A stretch of DNA of 64,000 nt from AG11 sp036844565 (lineage in GTDB: Bacteria; Gemmatimonadota; Gemmatimonadetes; Gemmatimonadales; Gemmatimonadaceae), in NCBI GenBank assembly GCA_036844565.1, contig DAIUFP010000013.1:62001-126000 (forward strand), given 5' to 3'. This document shows positions 1 to 9,097 of the stretch, in pieces; position 1 is the first letter of the stretch; each line of letters starts with the position of its first letter. The translations under genes were made by a program, and so were the position numbers. The notes below the pieces were generated by a model, which saw nothing but the letters and a program-made list of their open reading frames with translations, was not told the origin of the DNA and did not search any database.

Positions 1-73
1 TGGCGACTTCATAGGCCGTCTTTTCGACCGTCGCCCAGGTGCTCTCGGCGAGGATGTATGGGCGAGTGCTCAT
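1..73 (-). CDS. Creatininase family protein, N-terminal 24 residues only
   Basis: The first 24 codons of a minus-strand gene that runs off the left edge. The ATG overlaps the tex stop codon as ATGA, and the upstream text carries AGGAAGCAGG as a possible ribosome binding site, so it should be co-transcribed with tex. The translated start contains RPYILAESTW followed by VEKTAYEVA, which resembles the opening of creatininase-family amidohydrolases (metal-dependent hydrolysis of cyclic amides or related N-formyl compounds). The metal ligands lie outside the window, so function is assigned only from this short N-terminal match. It is too short for ordinary gene calling and would be missed. Confidence 0.6.
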   Translation of the reverse strand, partial: MSTRPYILAESTWATVEKTAYEVA

Positions 74-2265
74 GGACGCATATTGTCCTGCTTCCTCGTC
101 GCACGCCAGTGAGTGTCCGCCGTTGCCGACTTCATCGTCAGCGCGATCCTGTTTCGCTGAAGGTCGATCGAGACGACGCGCACCTTTACGCGCTGCCCCA
201 CGGTGACCACGTGATTCGGGTCGCTGACGTACCGATCAGCGAGCTGCGACACGTGCACGAGCCCATCCTGATGAACGCCGACGTCCACGAACGCGCCAAA
301 CGCGACGATGTTCGTCACCACACCATCGAGCACCATGCCTTCGCGGAGATCCTTCGGCTCCGTGACGTCGTCCCGGAATGCCACTGCTTCGAAGGCTGCG
401 CGCGGATCACGCCCCGGCTTGCGCAGCTCGACGAGAATGTCCTTGAGTGTGGGAAGCCCCACCTCGTCGGACACGTACTTCGTCAGCTCGATCGACTCCA
501 CGCGCTTCTGGTCCGACAGCAGTTCAGGAACTGAAGCGCCGACGTCCTTCGCCATCCGCTCCACCAGCGCGTACCGCTCTGGATGGACGGCGCTCGCGTC
601 GAGCGGATTCTTCCCACCGCGCACCCGGAGGAATCCGGCAGCCTGCTCGAATGCCTTGGCACCAAGCCGTGGCACCTCCAGCAGTGCGCGGCGTGAATCG
701 AAGCCGCCTCGCTCATCGCGTGTCTTCACGATGTTCTCGGCGAGCACGGGGCCGATGCCGGAGACCGACGCCAGCAGCGCGACCGATGCCGTGTTGACTT
801 CCACACCGACGCGATTCACGGCGCTCACCACGATGTCATCGAGCCGCTTCTTGAGCCGGCGCTGGTCGACGTCGTGCTGGTATTGGCCGACGCCGATCGA
901 CTTGGGATCGATCTTCACGAGCTCCGCGAGTGGGTCCTGTAGTCGGCGCGCGATGGAGACGGCGCCGCGCAGTGACACGTCGAGACCCGGCAACTCGTCA
1001 CGCGCAAGCTCACTCGCCGAATAGACCGACGCGCCTGCCTCGTTCACGATGACGACCTGCGGCGGTTGCGCGAGGCCCGCGTCCTTCAGCGTCTGGCGCA
1101 CAATCGCTTCCGTCTCACGCGACGCCGTGCCGTTGCCAATCGCGATGAGCTCCGCGCCGGTCGTCGTGGCAAGACGAACGAGGGCGGCCGAGAAGCGATC
1201 GGGCTGGTGCAGCATCCACGCGTCGGTGTGCAGCACTGAACCGGTGCGTGACACCGCGGCGACCTTCACGCCCGTGCGGAAACCGGGATCCAGTCCGATG
1301 ACGATGCGCTCTCCCGCAGGCGCCGCGAGCAACAGCTGCTCGAGGTTCCGGCCGAAGATCGCGATGGCCTCCTCATCCGCCCTGGTCTTGAGCTCGAGAC
1401 GGAGCTCCACCTCGATCGAAAACGCGAGCAATCGCTTGTACGCATCGCGTGCGACGAGCTCGAGCTGCGCATGGGCACGCCGCCCCGCCGTGACGCGCGC
1501 GAGTAGTCCCGCGTGAATGTCGTCCACCGGTGCGGCGACCGACCATGCCAGCACACCCTCCGCTTCACCGCGACGAATGGCGAGCACGCGATGCGATGGA
1601 ATTCCGCCGAGCGGCTCGGAGAAGTCGTAGTAGTCCTGGAACTTCGAGACTTCAGTCTCCTTGCCCACCATCGCCCTGGATGCCACGCTGCCCTTCCGGC
1701 GCGTGAGATCCCGCACCCACCCGCGCAGGTCTGCATCCTCGGCGATGCGCTCGCTGAGGATGTCACGCGCGCCGGCGAGTGCGTCATCGGCCGTGAGAAC
1801 TTCCCGCTCCGCGCTTACGAACTCAGTTGCCTTGGCGGCGGCGGCCACATCATCGACCGTACCGGTCCAGATGAGGTCAGCCAGTGGCTCGAGTCCCCGC
1901 TCACGTGCGATGATGGCGCGGGTGCGGCGCTTCGGCTTGAAGGGAAGGTAGAGATCCTCGAGCGCCTGCTTCGTCGTCACGGCGTCGATACGCGCGGAGA
2001 GCTCCGGCGTCATCCGGCTCTGTTCGTCGATGGACTTCCGGATCGCCGCGCGACGATCGCCGAGCTCACGGAGATATTCGGATCGTTCCTGGATGGCGCG
2101 GAGCTGCGTCTCGTCGAGGCCTCCGGTGGCTTCCTTGCGATACCGGGCGACGAACGGAAGCGTGTTCCCTTCGGCGAACATCGCGAGCGTGGCGGCAACC
2201 TGTCGCGGCTGGAGCGCGAGCTCCGCGGCAACGGTGCTGGCGATCTGGGTGAGCTGTTCGTCCAT
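70..2265 (-). CDS. tex: Tex-family transcription accessory / RNA-binding protein
   Basis: Cytoplasmic nucleic-acid-binding protein of the Tex family (about 731 aa, usual length 700-780). In order: a helical N-terminal part beginning MDEQLTQIAS; a YqgF/RNase H-like fold near the middle (IGLDPGFRTG); helix-hairpin-helix repeats (VSGIGPVLAENI); and a C-terminal S1 domain (GMVLDGVVTNIVAFGAFVDV). Tex proteins bind RNA and associate with transcription; the exact role here is unknown. I chose the ATG at 2265; an ATG at 2274 and a longer frame to 2367 are possible, but the extra N-terminus is Arg/Ala-rich and not family-like. The next gene, a creatininase homologue, overlaps its stop codon by 4 bp. 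Confidence 0.95.
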   Translation of the reverse strand: MDEQLTQIASTVAAELALQPRQVAATLAMFAEGNTLPFVARYRKEATGGLDETQLRAIQERSEYLRELGDRRAAIRKSIDEQSRMTPELSARIDAVTTKQALEDLYLPFKPKRRTRAIIARERGLEPLADLIWTGTVDDVAAAAKATEFVSAEREVLTADDALAGARDILSERIAEDADLRGWVRDLTRRKGSVASRAMVGKETEVSKFQDYYDFSEPLGGIPSHRVLAIRRGEAEGVLAWSVAAPVDDIHAGLLARVTAGRRAHAQLELVARDAYKRLLAFSIEVELRLELKTRADEEAIAIFGRNLEQLLLAAPAGERIVIGLDPGFRTGVKVAAVSRTGSVLHTDAWMLHQPDRFSAALVRLATTTGAELIAIGNGTASRETEAIVRQTLKDAGLAQPPQVVIVNEAGASVYSASELARDELPGLDVSLRGAVSIARRLQDPLAELVKIDPKSIGVGQYQHDVDQRRLKKRLDDIVVSAVNRVGVEVNTASVALLASVSGIGPVLAENIVKTRDERGGFDSRRALLEVPRLGAKAFEQAAGFLRVRGGKNPLDASAVHPERYALVERMAKDVGASVPELLSDQKRVESIELTKYVSDEVGLPTLKDILVELRKPGRDPRAAFEAVAFRDDVTEPKDLREGMVLDGVVTNIVAFGAFVDVGVHQDGLVHVSQLADRYVSDPNHVVTVGQRVKVRVVSIDLQRNRIALTMKSATADTHWRATRKQDNMRP

Positions 2266-2452
2266 CGAGTGCATCGTGGTGAAGCGGAAGGCCTGTGCTC
2301 GTGCGGGACGCGCAAGGTGAGCGTGGCCAACTCGTGATGCAAGCGGTTGACACGCGAACGACAGCAATTAGCCGAGGTGACTTGGAGAGCCGTGTGCGAT
2401 GGATCGGCGCTTCAGAACTGCAACTGCGAAAGAAAAACAGCAACCGCAATCA

Positions 2453-2560
2453 ACCACGGAGGACACAGAGAGGCACAGAGGAACACCACGAGACCTCGCG
2501 AGTCCAGATGATCAGTTCCCTCACGCAGTCCTCCGTGTCCTCTGTGTCCTCCGTGGTAAA
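2453..2560. repeat. Family C inverted repeat of 9-nt units (CCTCYGTGK)
   Basis: Two arms, about 2453-2484 and 2528-2560, are imperfect reverse complements. Each is built from tandem 9-mers of the type CCTCYGTGK (right arm) or ACCACGGAGG and ACACAGAGG (left arm), around a roughly 45-nt loop. It lies between the 5' end of tex and the 3' end of the small membrane-protein gene, and would fold into a long hairpin. No open reading frame or transposase is associated. It is one of four short-unit repeat families in this window. Confidence 0.75.
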
Positions 2561-2594
2561 TATGCTGTTCCGCTTTTGAGGGTTGATCTCGTCT

Positions 2595-2951
2595 TCATAA
2601 ACTTCCTAGCGGAGCGGACCTTCGAAGCGACGGGCCTCCAAGCGCACCGATGGTTGCGCCGCTCCAACCAATGAGCGCGGGAAACAGCAGCGTCACGAGC
2701 AGCAGCGCGCCCGACGGAATGCTCATCGCACCCGACACCGTCTTCGCAACGTTGGCAAATGGCCCCGCCGCGGCGTCGATCAACATCAGCACCGCCCACC
2801 CCAGCGAGCAGCCGAGCGCGACACGCCATGGACGCCCGCCTTCGGCGCGCGCAATCACGCCAGCGACGATCGCAACGATCGCAACGCCCCACCACCCGAG
2901 CGTCCACGTTGCGAGTGTCGCAGTCAGCGCCACGAGAACGAGAAAGATCAT
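2595..2951 (-). CDS. Small hydrophobic membrane protein, unknown function
   Basis: 118 aa, mostly hydrophobic, with three or four probable membrane segments: residues about 1-32 (IFLVLVALTATLATWTLGWW onward), 42-62, 72-95 and 92-108. It starts at an ATG whose last bases form the stop of the upstream penicillin-acylase-like gene (ATGA overlap), so the two are probably translationally coupled. I do not recognise a family. The frame stays open far upstream on the same strand, but that part is Arg/Ser-rich shadow of the hydrolase gene. Confidence 0.7.
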   Translation of the reverse strand: MIFLVLVALTATLATWTLGWWGVAIVAIVAGVIARAEGGRPWRVALGCSLGWAVLMLIDAAAGPFANVAKTVSGAMSIPSGALLLVTLLFPALIGWSGATIGALGGPSLRRSAPLGSL

Positions 2952-5497
2952 GGCCTCGCCGGAGTCAGAGTGAGCTCGGCCCCACGTTGCGCGGCGACGA
3001 GACCCTTCTCGTCGCGGGGAAAATGGATCGGTTCCAACGTGCCGTTCGCCCAGAGCGGTATGCGATCCTTGTATCGTGGGCTCACCGGATTTCCGGATTG
3101 CCCGCCAGGATACGTCGCCCACGCATGAATGTCGGGACCGAGCTCCACGACCATTCGCCAGCTCGCGCTGTGCGTTCCCGTGCCCGACGAAGGACTGAGC
3201 GTGCTCACGCCTCCCTGCACCGGAATGTTCAGCGCCGAAAGCGCGGGCAGCCGAAGGAGATGGTTCACGTTCGCGAAGCGAATGCGGTCCCAACGCCATG
3301 CGTCACCGCCGGGATCGCCATAGCGACCGCGAACCGTCAGGTACGCGGCGGCCAGGCTCGCGGCAACGATGTCGTCGCGATGCTCGACCTGCGGCGTGCT
3401 GTGGTCGTCCCACCACACGCTCGCCGAATCGCCCAGCAGCTCGAGAAGCACCGCGGACGACGGCGTCGCAACGCGACGAGTGCCTCCCGGCTCCGTGGCC
3501 AGCTCATCCCACGTGCGATTGACGAGCGTGCGCATGGCCTCCTCGAACAACACCGCGCGCCGGTTGTCTTTCGTGTAGCGGCGATCCCATTCCGACAGCA
3601 GCTGCCTCGCGGTCTTGAGCACCTCGAGGTTCACGGTGGTGCTGCTGCGCTGGAGCACGCGTTGCGCCGCGTCGAGGAACGCCGGCACGAACACATCGGC
3701 GCGCGCGCTGCCCGGATCGGTCTGGAAGCTGCGCATCGCGTCGGTCGTCACCGAAGGCGTGGCGCGCAGCAGCGTGTTGATGCGCATCGCGCGCCACGGG
3801 TCGTAATTGCCACCCCACCAACCCTTCGCGACACGCGGATCGATGGGCTGCTGATTCGCCGACGCGAGATATCCCTGCTGCGGATCGAAGCTCTGTGGGT
3901 ACTGCGACTGCGGAAGTGCGCCCTGCCAGTCGTTCGCTGAGGAGCTTCCATCGCGAACGCCAACGCCGCGTCCGTCGCCGGATCGAATCGGAAACTTGCC
4001 GGTCGATTGAATCGCGATGTGTCCAGCGCGATCGGCCGCGAGCATGTTCTGCGCAGGCGCCATGTATGAGCGCGCCATGATGTCCTCGAGCTCGCGTGCG
4101 CTCGTCGCGTGCGAGATGCCGTAGAACGCCGTGAGCTCGTTCGCGGATTCGAGGACGGTCCACCGCATCGATACCCATTTCGAGCGGATGCGCCGCATCG
4201 GTCCGCGATGGGTGAAGTACATCGTGTCCGTCGCGATCACTTTGCCCAGGGCACCGCGGTACTGCTCGATGCGCTGCTCGAGCGGGTGCCAGGCTCCATC
4301 GACCTGATACGCCGTGGGGAGCACATCGTTGTTCACGCGCTCCGCATAGTAGTCGACGACATCCACACCGGTGTTCGTGAACGTCCACGCCACGTCGCGA
4401 TTGAAGCCGATGACCATCGTCGGCGCGCCGGGAATGGTCACACCGTAGACGTCGAGCTTGCCCGGAACGACGACGTGCGCCTCGTACCAGATCGACGGCA
4501 GCGAGAGGTCGAGATGCGGATCCCCAGCAAGCAACGCATGCCCCGTGGCAGACTTGCTCGGCGACACTGCCCAGTTGTTGCTGGCCATCGACGTCGGATC
4601 GTCACCCGCATCGGCACGTGCGAGTTGACTGGAGGGCATGAACGCATTCGTCGCGGCGAGTAGTGCGGCGGCCGATGTGTCGGGAATGCCTGGAGCAGGC
4701 AACGCATGAAAATCGAAGCGCGCGGCCGTCTGCCCATTCGGCTGAATGGGTTCCTGTATCGGCGTGTCGTCCGGAAAGAGTGCCTCAGCCGCACGCATCC
4801 CGACACGCGACGCGGCGGCTGACCGCTCCGTCTCGACGGCGAGGTACGCGAGCGTGTAACCCATCCGGTTGAGCAGATGATAGGAATCGATCGGCGTCCA
4901 GTTCGGTGGCGACTTGCCGATGAGACGAAACTCGAGTGGCAGCTCGCTCGCCGGCATCTGCGCGATGTACGCGTTTACGCCGTCGGCATACGCGACCGCG
5001 AATTTCATGAACGACGAGGTATCTCCCGCCGCCGCCAGCTTGCGCTCTGCCGAGCGTGGAAGGCCGAGCCCGCGCGTCTCGCGGTCGAGCGGGAGTGCGC
5101 GCGCACCGGCGAGCTCCGTGAGCCGCCCCGTTGCCGCGAGCGTCTGGAGATAAAGCTGAAAGAGCCGGTCGCGCGCGACGACATATCCCAGGGCGCGGTA
5201 CGCATCCTCTTCCGTGGAAGCAAAGATGTGCGGCACGGCGCGGTCGTCGTACACGATCTTCACGTCGCCGCTCAACTTCACCACCGATCCCTTCGCACTC
5301 TTCGGCAGTTCGGCGGACCGCGCCAGCGACCAGACGCCGTGCGCGGGATCGAGGAATGGGCCGAGTGCCGGCGCTGGTCCGATACGCCGCGCGCCCACGA
5401 AGAGCGCCCCGCCGAAGACGGCAAGGGCGCTGACGAGGCGTATGATGCGGGGGATCAGGGTCGTTCTCCTCAGCTCCCGGTTTTCGGCGTGACCCAT
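2948..5497 (-). CDS. Penicillin acylase family N-terminal-nucleophile hydrolase, exported
   Basis: About 849 aa. The family consists of periplasmic amidases that self-cleave into two chains, exposing a Ser or Cys nucleophile; substrates include beta-lactams and acyl-homoserine lactones. The signature is MASNNWAVS near residues 304-312, making Ser306 the expected nucleophile after removal of a spacer peptide. Residues about 14-36 form one hydrophobic segment (signal peptide or anchor). The start is uncertain: ATG at 5497 lies 28 bp inside the cytochrome gene, whereas a CTG at 5458 follows a better Shine-Dalgarno (GAGGAGA) and would put the signal sequence at the extreme N-terminus. Followed by the coupled small membrane protein. 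Substrate cannot be predicted. Confidence 0.9.
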   Translation of the reverse strand: MGHAENRELRRTTLIPRIIRLVSALAVFGGALFVGARRIGPAPALGPFLDPAHGVWSLARSAELPKSAKGSVVKLSGDVKIVYDDRAVPHIFASTEEDAYRALGYVVARDRLFQLYLQTLAATGRLTELAGARALPLDRETRGLGLPRSAERKLAAAGDTSSFMKFAVAYADGVNAYIAQMPASELPLEFRLIGKSPPNWTPIDSYHLLNRMGYTLAYLAVETERSAAASRVGMRAAEALFPDDTPIQEPIQPNGQTAARFDFHALPAPGIPDTSAAALLAATNAFMPSSQLARADAGDDPTSMASNNWAVSPSKSATGHALLAGDPHLDLSLPSIWYEAHVVVPGKLDVYGVTIPGAPTMVIGFNRDVAWTFTNTGVDVVDYYAERVNNDVLPTAYQVDGAWHPLEQRIEQYRGALGKVIATDTMYFTHRGPMRRIRSKWVSMRWTVLESANELTAFYGISHATSARELEDIMARSYMAPAQNMLAADRAGHIAIQSTGKFPIRSGDGRGVGVRDGSSSANDWQGALPQSQYPQSFDPQQGYLASANQQPIDPRVAKGWWGGNYDPWRAMRINTLLRATPSVTTDAMRSFQTDPGSARADVFVPAFLDAAQRVLQRSSTTVNLEVLKTARQLLSEWDRRYTKDNRRAVLFEEAMRTLVNRTWDELATEPGGTRRVATPSSAVLLELLGDSASVWWDDHSTPQVEHRDDIVAASLAAAYLTVRGRYGDPGGDAWRWDRIRFANVNHLLRLPALSALNIPVQGGVSTLSPSSGTGTHSASWRMVVELGPDIHAWATYPGGQSGNPVSPRYKDRIPLWANGTLEPIHFPRDEKGLVAAQRGAELTLTPARP

Positions 5498-6045
5498 ATC
5501 GAGGGTCCCGTCGGCTCGACGCCGGGCTTCAAGTTGCGCGGCACGCCCTTCGGGTTGGGACCGAGCGACTTGATGTAGCGGTACATCGCGCGCAGATCGC
5601 GTTCGTTCATGAGCGCGGTGTTCCACCACGGCATGGGCGGGTTGCCGTCGCCGCCGTCGGCGGTCTTCAGCGTTTCGACCCAGTGATCTTCGGACTGGCG
5701 CTGCGTGATGGTGCGAAGGTTCTTCCCGTAAACAGTACCCCAGGCGCCGCGGAAGCCGACGTTGAGTCCCACGAACCGGTCCGCCGGTGGAATCTTGCCC
5801 TTGGCTTCCACCCATCCCTGCGTGTGGCAGTCGTTGCAGCTGCCGACGATCGTCAAGTATTCGCCGGCCTGCTCCATCGTCATCGCCTGCACAGCCGGGC
5901 TCGACGTCGCGATCATCGCGCTGGCGCTGGAGCTCGTTGAGGCTGAGGAACTGGTGCCGGGTGTGGCAGCCGCGGGCGCGCATGCCGCGGCGGCCACGAG
6001 CGTGAGTGACAGTGCGGCAGTAAGGATTCTGGAATCGTTGAGCAT
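5470..6045 (-). CDS. Exported c-type cytochrome (single heme)
   Basis: 191 aa with one CxxCH heme site (SCNDCHTQGW, near residues 69-78) and methionines downstream (PPMPWWNTALM and RAMYRYIKSL) that could supply the distal ligand. The N-terminus is a signal peptide; the Cys after LTLVAAAA may be a lipidation site, although the lipobox is weak. A Ser/Thr/Ala-rich linker (about residues 25-50) leads to the heme domain. It immediately precedes the penicillin-acylase-like gene and probably shares a transcript. The role is likely electron transfer in the periplasm or on the outer face of a membrane; partners are not visible. Confidence 0.88.
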   Translation of the reverse strand: MLNDSRILTAALSLTLVAAAACAPAAATPGTSSSASTSSSASAMIATSSPAVQAMTMEQAGEYLTIVGSCNDCHTQGWVEAKGKIPPADRFVGLNVGFRGAWGTVYGKNLRTITQRQSEDHWVETLKTADGGDGNPPMPWWNTALMNERDLRAMYRYIKSLGPNPKGVPRNLKPGVEPTGPSIWVTPKTGS

Positions 6046-6122
6046 GCGTCGATTGAGGGAGACAGTGAGGCCGGGCTGACCTTCATTTAACGCCGTTACC
6101 TGGTACACGCCAGCCGGGGTGA

Positions 6123-6767
6123 ATGCTAGTATCCCGGATGCCCCGTGGTCTTCTTTCGTCGCAGCTGCGCGAGCAGTTCGGCGACATCGACATCTACCTG
6201 TTCGATCAGCTCCTCCGTGGCCGCATCGGCGCGGAGGCAACCGTGCTCGACGCGGGCTGCGGGTCGGGGCGCAACCTGGTCTTTCTGGCACGCGCCGGAT
6301 TCGATCTCTACGGCGTGGACGCAAGCGCGGACGCCATCGCGTCGGCGCGGAGACAGCTCGCGGAATTGGCGCCGGACTTCGCTCCATCGCGCCTCTCTGT
6401 GCAGAGCGTCGAGTCGCTGTCGTTCGGTGATGCCTCGATGGACGTGGTGATCAGCAGCGCCGTGTTGCACTTCGCGCAGGATGATCCGCATTTCCACGCC
6501 TGCGTCGCGGAGATGTGGCGCGTGCTCGCACCTGGCGGCATGCTCTTCTGCCGACTGGCCTCGACCATCGGCATCGAGAGCGAAGTACGTCCAATCAATG
6601 GACGACGACACGCGCTCCCCGATGGCTCGACGCGCTACCTCGTGGATGAGGCGCTCCTCATGGAAACAACGCGTCGCCTTGGCGGAACCCTTCTGGATCC
6701 GCTCAAGACGACTGTCGTTCAACACATGCGAGCCATGACGACCTGGGTGGTAAAGAAAGGAGGATAG
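6123..6767 (+). CDS. Class I SAM-dependent methyltransferase
   Basis: 214 aa, Rossmann-fold methyltransferase. Motif I is VLDAGCGSGRNLVFLA; further motifs are the acidic GVDAS loop (ribose contact) and AVLHFAQDD around the post-motif-II region, as in Methyltransf_11/25 proteins. Substrate unknown. The first ATG (6123) and a second in-frame ATG at 6138 are both possible starts. Divergent from the cytochrome c gene. Its last codons and TAG stop lie in the first units of the family B repeat, so the C-terminus (VVKKGG) is partly encoded by repeat DNA. Confidence 0.88.
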   Translation: MLVSRMPRGLLSSQLREQFGDIDIYLFDQLLRGRIGAEATVLDAGCGSGRNLVFLARAGFDLYGVDASADAIASARRQLAELAPDFAPSRLSVQSVESLSFGDASMDVVISSAVLHFAQDDPHFHACVAEMWRVLAPGGMLFCRLASTIGIESEVRPINGRRHALPDGSTRYLVDEALLMETTRRLGGTLLDPLKTTVVQHMRAMTTWVVKKGG

Positions 6768-6815
6768 GACGATAGGATGATCGGAAGTCCTATCTTCCTA
6801 TCCTCCTATCCTCCT
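6758..6815. repeat. Family B octamer repeat, inverted pair between convergent genes
   Basis: Left arm about 6758-6780 (units AGGATAGG, ACGATAGG), right arm about 6787-6815 (units CCTATCTT, CCTATCCT). The arms are reverse complements and would form a strong hairpin exactly between the 3' ends of two convergent genes, so it could act as a bidirectional terminator. The left arm supplies the TAG stop of the methyltransferase. Other copies are at 19291-19341 and 37636-37750. Confidence 0.85.
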
Positions 6816-6820
6816 TCAGT

Positions 6821-7705
6821 TCAGGGCTTGCCGAGGACGCCGTGCACGGCGCCGGACACACCGCCAGCCGCGCTCGCGCCGCTGGTCGCACCACCCACTA
6901 CACTGCCTGCGGCAGCACCAGCGCCCGCCGCGGAACTACCGGCGATACCGGCCGTCGCATTGCCTGTCGCTGAGCCCTGGCGACCGCCCAGGGCTCCGGT
7001 GAGCCCGGCCGACGCGCTCGCGTTGGTCGCGAGTGCGCCGATCTGCGCATCAGACGCATGCGCTGCAAGCTGGCTCTCGACCTGCGCAACCGCGTTCGTG
7101 TTGCTCACGCCGCGCGCCTGAAGGGATGTCAGCACGTCGAAGGCGACCGTCAGGGAGCGATCCGAGCCGGCATTGCGCGCCACGCCCTCGAGATGAACCG
7201 CGGTGTAGCCGCGCGCGATCAGAGACGCGCCGCGAGAGATCTCCGCGGCACTCGGCGTCGTGTGTCCGCCGCGGACCATCGCGTCGAATGAACCCTGGAG
7301 ATCGAGCAGCGTGCGTCCGCTCGCGGCCGCGACCTGCGCATCACTCGCGCCCTTCGCCTGCCCCTCGGCCACACGCTGACGAATGGGCTCCTCGGGAAGC
7401 TTGCGCTCGCGCGCGATGCGAAGGTTTGCGTCCACCTTGCTCTGCGCGTCGGCGCTCAGGCGCCGCTCACTGGAGCTCGACGTCGCCGCCTGCGAACCCG
7501 AGGCGGATGCCGATGACTGTGAAGGCTTTGCCCGCGATACCGAACCGGATACCTGGGTCGACGAGCTGGCCGCTATCGCGCCCTGCTGCGCCCCTGAGGA
7601 GCCGGATGCAGACGCATTCACCCCACCCTGCGCCTGCACGGTGGCCTGCGCCTGGAGGAGTGCCGGCACGATGATGAGTGACGCTGCCAATGTGATCTTC
7701 CTCAT
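6821..7705 (-). CDS. Secreted Ala/Gly/Ser-rich protein, unknown function
   Basis: 294 aa with a clear signal peptide (MRKITLAASLIIVPALLQAQ). It continues as a low-complexity Ala/Ser/Gly region (about 20-80), a more ordinary helical centre (about 80-225, with SADAQSKVDANLRIARERKL) and an Ala/Gly-rich tail containing small-residue runs such as AGAGAAAGSVVGGATSG. I do not recognise the family. It lies directly downstream of the glycogen-binding-domain gene on the same strand with a 68-bp gap and may be co-expressed. Codon composition matches the neighbours. Confidence 0.7.
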   Translation of the reverse strand: MRKITLAASLIIVPALLQAQATVQAQGGVNASASGSSGAQQGAIAASSSTQVSGSVSRAKPSQSSASASGSQAATSSSSERRLSADAQSKVDANLRIARERKLPEEPIRQRVAEGQAKGASDAQVAAASGRTLLDLQGSFDAMVRGGHTTPSAAEISRGASLIARGYTAVHLEGVARNAGSDRSLTVAFDVLTSLQARGVSNTNAVAQVESQLAAHASDAQIGALATNASASAGLTGALGGRQGSATGNATAGIAGSSAAGAGAAAGSVVGGATSGASAAGGVSGAVHGVLGKP

Positions 7706-7773
7706 GCTGCTACCTCTTCTGTTCGAGTGACCTGCTCCCCGCGCACGATGCGCCCGGGAGTTCCTGCTATCGG

Positions 7774-8910
7774 TCAGCGTACTGTCACGAGCGCCGACCG
7801 TCCTCCGAAGCCGTCATCTACCGACGCGACGCCTTCGGGTACCATCCACCGCTTTCCGTCCACCCTGAACGCATACCGATGCTCGCCGGGCTGCAGCCGC
7901 ACGTCGCTGTACCAGGTGCCATCGACGGCGAGGGTCGCGGGCGTTGGCGTCCAGTCGTTCCAGTCACCGGCAACCTCCACGCGCTGCGCATCGGGCGCCC
8001 GCAGGGAGAGACGCTTCGCACCCGCGGGCAGCGCGGGAGCACCACGCACGACGGGAGCATCATCCTCGCGGTCGAGCCGGCGGAGGCCACGGAATGAGAA
8101 GCCGATGCTCGCGAAGCTGCCGCCGAACGTTCCCGTTACTCGATTGGACGGATAGGATCCCGCCGCCGCCTGCAGCGCGACCGATCGCGCGAGGGCGATC
8201 GTCGCCGTGACGCTCCCGAATCCGACCTGCTCGTCGGGTGCGTCACGCAGTCCAGCCACGCCGCTCAGCCCGTAGCGCTCGTTGCCGAGGGTGCCCGTCG
8301 CCGTGCGGTCGGTATAGCCGACGCCAGCGATGCGCGCGTGCTCCTCGCGATACGCGAGCTTTGCCCCACTCGCGCGATCAAGGTCGATCACGCCCCCGAA
8401 CACCGCACCGGTGCTCGTGCGCGAGGTCGTGACGTCACGTACACCGGAGACGGGATTGTTGAACACGCCACCGGGACTGGACGATGCCTCGCGAATCGTC
8501 GACGTACCACTCGCGGCGTGCATACCGCCGAACAGGGTGGCGGGCCCGATGCCGGCCTCGAGCGTAGGCGTCAGTTCCGCGCTCGAGTACGTCGCATTGA
8601 ATGACGTCGCGGTCGCCGACGCGATACCGGATGCCGCGACGGCGAACACACTCCCCAGCGGAACTCGCACGCCGAGCGAGCCCGCGCCCGCCAGCGCCTG
8701 CGCGCTGGAACCGAATCGTGTCGCCGCGCCCGACATCCCCGCGCTGAACATCGAGTTCGGCAGGTACAGCACGGACGGCGCAAGTGTTACCGCGCTCGAG
8801 TGCAAGCCCCGTTGGTCCGTGCCCGTGCCGCCGCCAACCGAAACGTCTCCGCGTACGATCTGCGCTTTCGCGCACGGAGCCAGGCAGAAGCATGAAGTCG
8901 TCAGTGCCAC
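7774..8910 (-). CDS. Exported protein with beta-barrel-like body and C-terminal glycogen-binding (CBM48/AMPK-like) domain
   Basis: 378 aa. The C-terminal 80 residues match the early-set glycogen-recognition fold: VEVAGDWNDWTPTPA, then GEHRYAFRVDGKRW, the two aromatic strands typical of AMPK-beta and CBM48 modules. The preceding 270 residues are alternating, Gly/Ala/Thr-rich strands ending in Phe/Arg patterns (ASIGFSFRGL), as in outer-membrane barrels. The only plausible start is a GTG at 8910, because an in-frame TGA lies about 50 bp upstream; it gives a short signal sequence ending CAKAQ. Such C-terminal domains in barrel proteins may bind polysaccharide or simply be structural. Substrate unknown. 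Confidence 0.72.
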   Translation of the reverse strand: MALTTSCFCLAPCAKAQIVRGDVSVGGGTGTDQRGLHSSAVTLAPSVLYLPNSMFSAGMSGAATRFGSSAQALAGAGSLGVRVPLGSVFAVAASGIASATATSFNATYSSAELTPTLEAGIGPATLFGGMHAASGTSTIREASSSPGGVFNNPVSGVRDVTTSRTSTGAVFGGVIDLDRASGAKLAYREEHARIAGVGYTDRTATGTLGNERYGLSGVAGLRDAPDEQVGFGSVTATIALARSVALQAAAGSYPSNRVTGTFGGSFASIGFSFRGLRRLDREDDAPVVRGAPALPAGAKRLSLRAPDAQRVEVAGDWNDWTPTPATLAVDGTWYSDVRLQPGEHRYAFRVDGKRWMVPEGVASVDDGFGGRSALVTVR

Positions 8911-9033
8911 CAGGGGCGCTTTGCAGTCGCATCGTCGTGATCATGGTCGGAGCATACACGGTGTTCCACGGAAATGTTTCTGATGCAAGCTGTAAGCCAT
9001 TGCTGTTGTGTGACTTACATCGCACTTGATACG

Positions 9034-9047
9034 GTGATTGCGATCAC
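9034..9047. promoter_or_regulatory. Candidate CRP/FNR-type palindrome
   Basis: GTGA-N6-TCAC with the centre TTGCGA, matching the core of a CRP-family site. It lies 51 bp before the HAD phosphatase ATG and about 124 bp from the start of the divergent 8910 gene. No matching regulator is in the window, so this is a pattern match only. Confidence 0.35.
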
Positions 9048-9097
9048 AAAGACGCGAGAAATCGTCGTCGCTCGCCCCATCGGCGTATCATTGACTC

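Noticed and set aside
1513..2337. Long plus-strand open frame opposite tex
   Set aside because: It is the antisense of tex, typical of high-GC genes, with no family-like protein; the same applies to other long antisense frames, for example 32185-33243 and 48721-49809.
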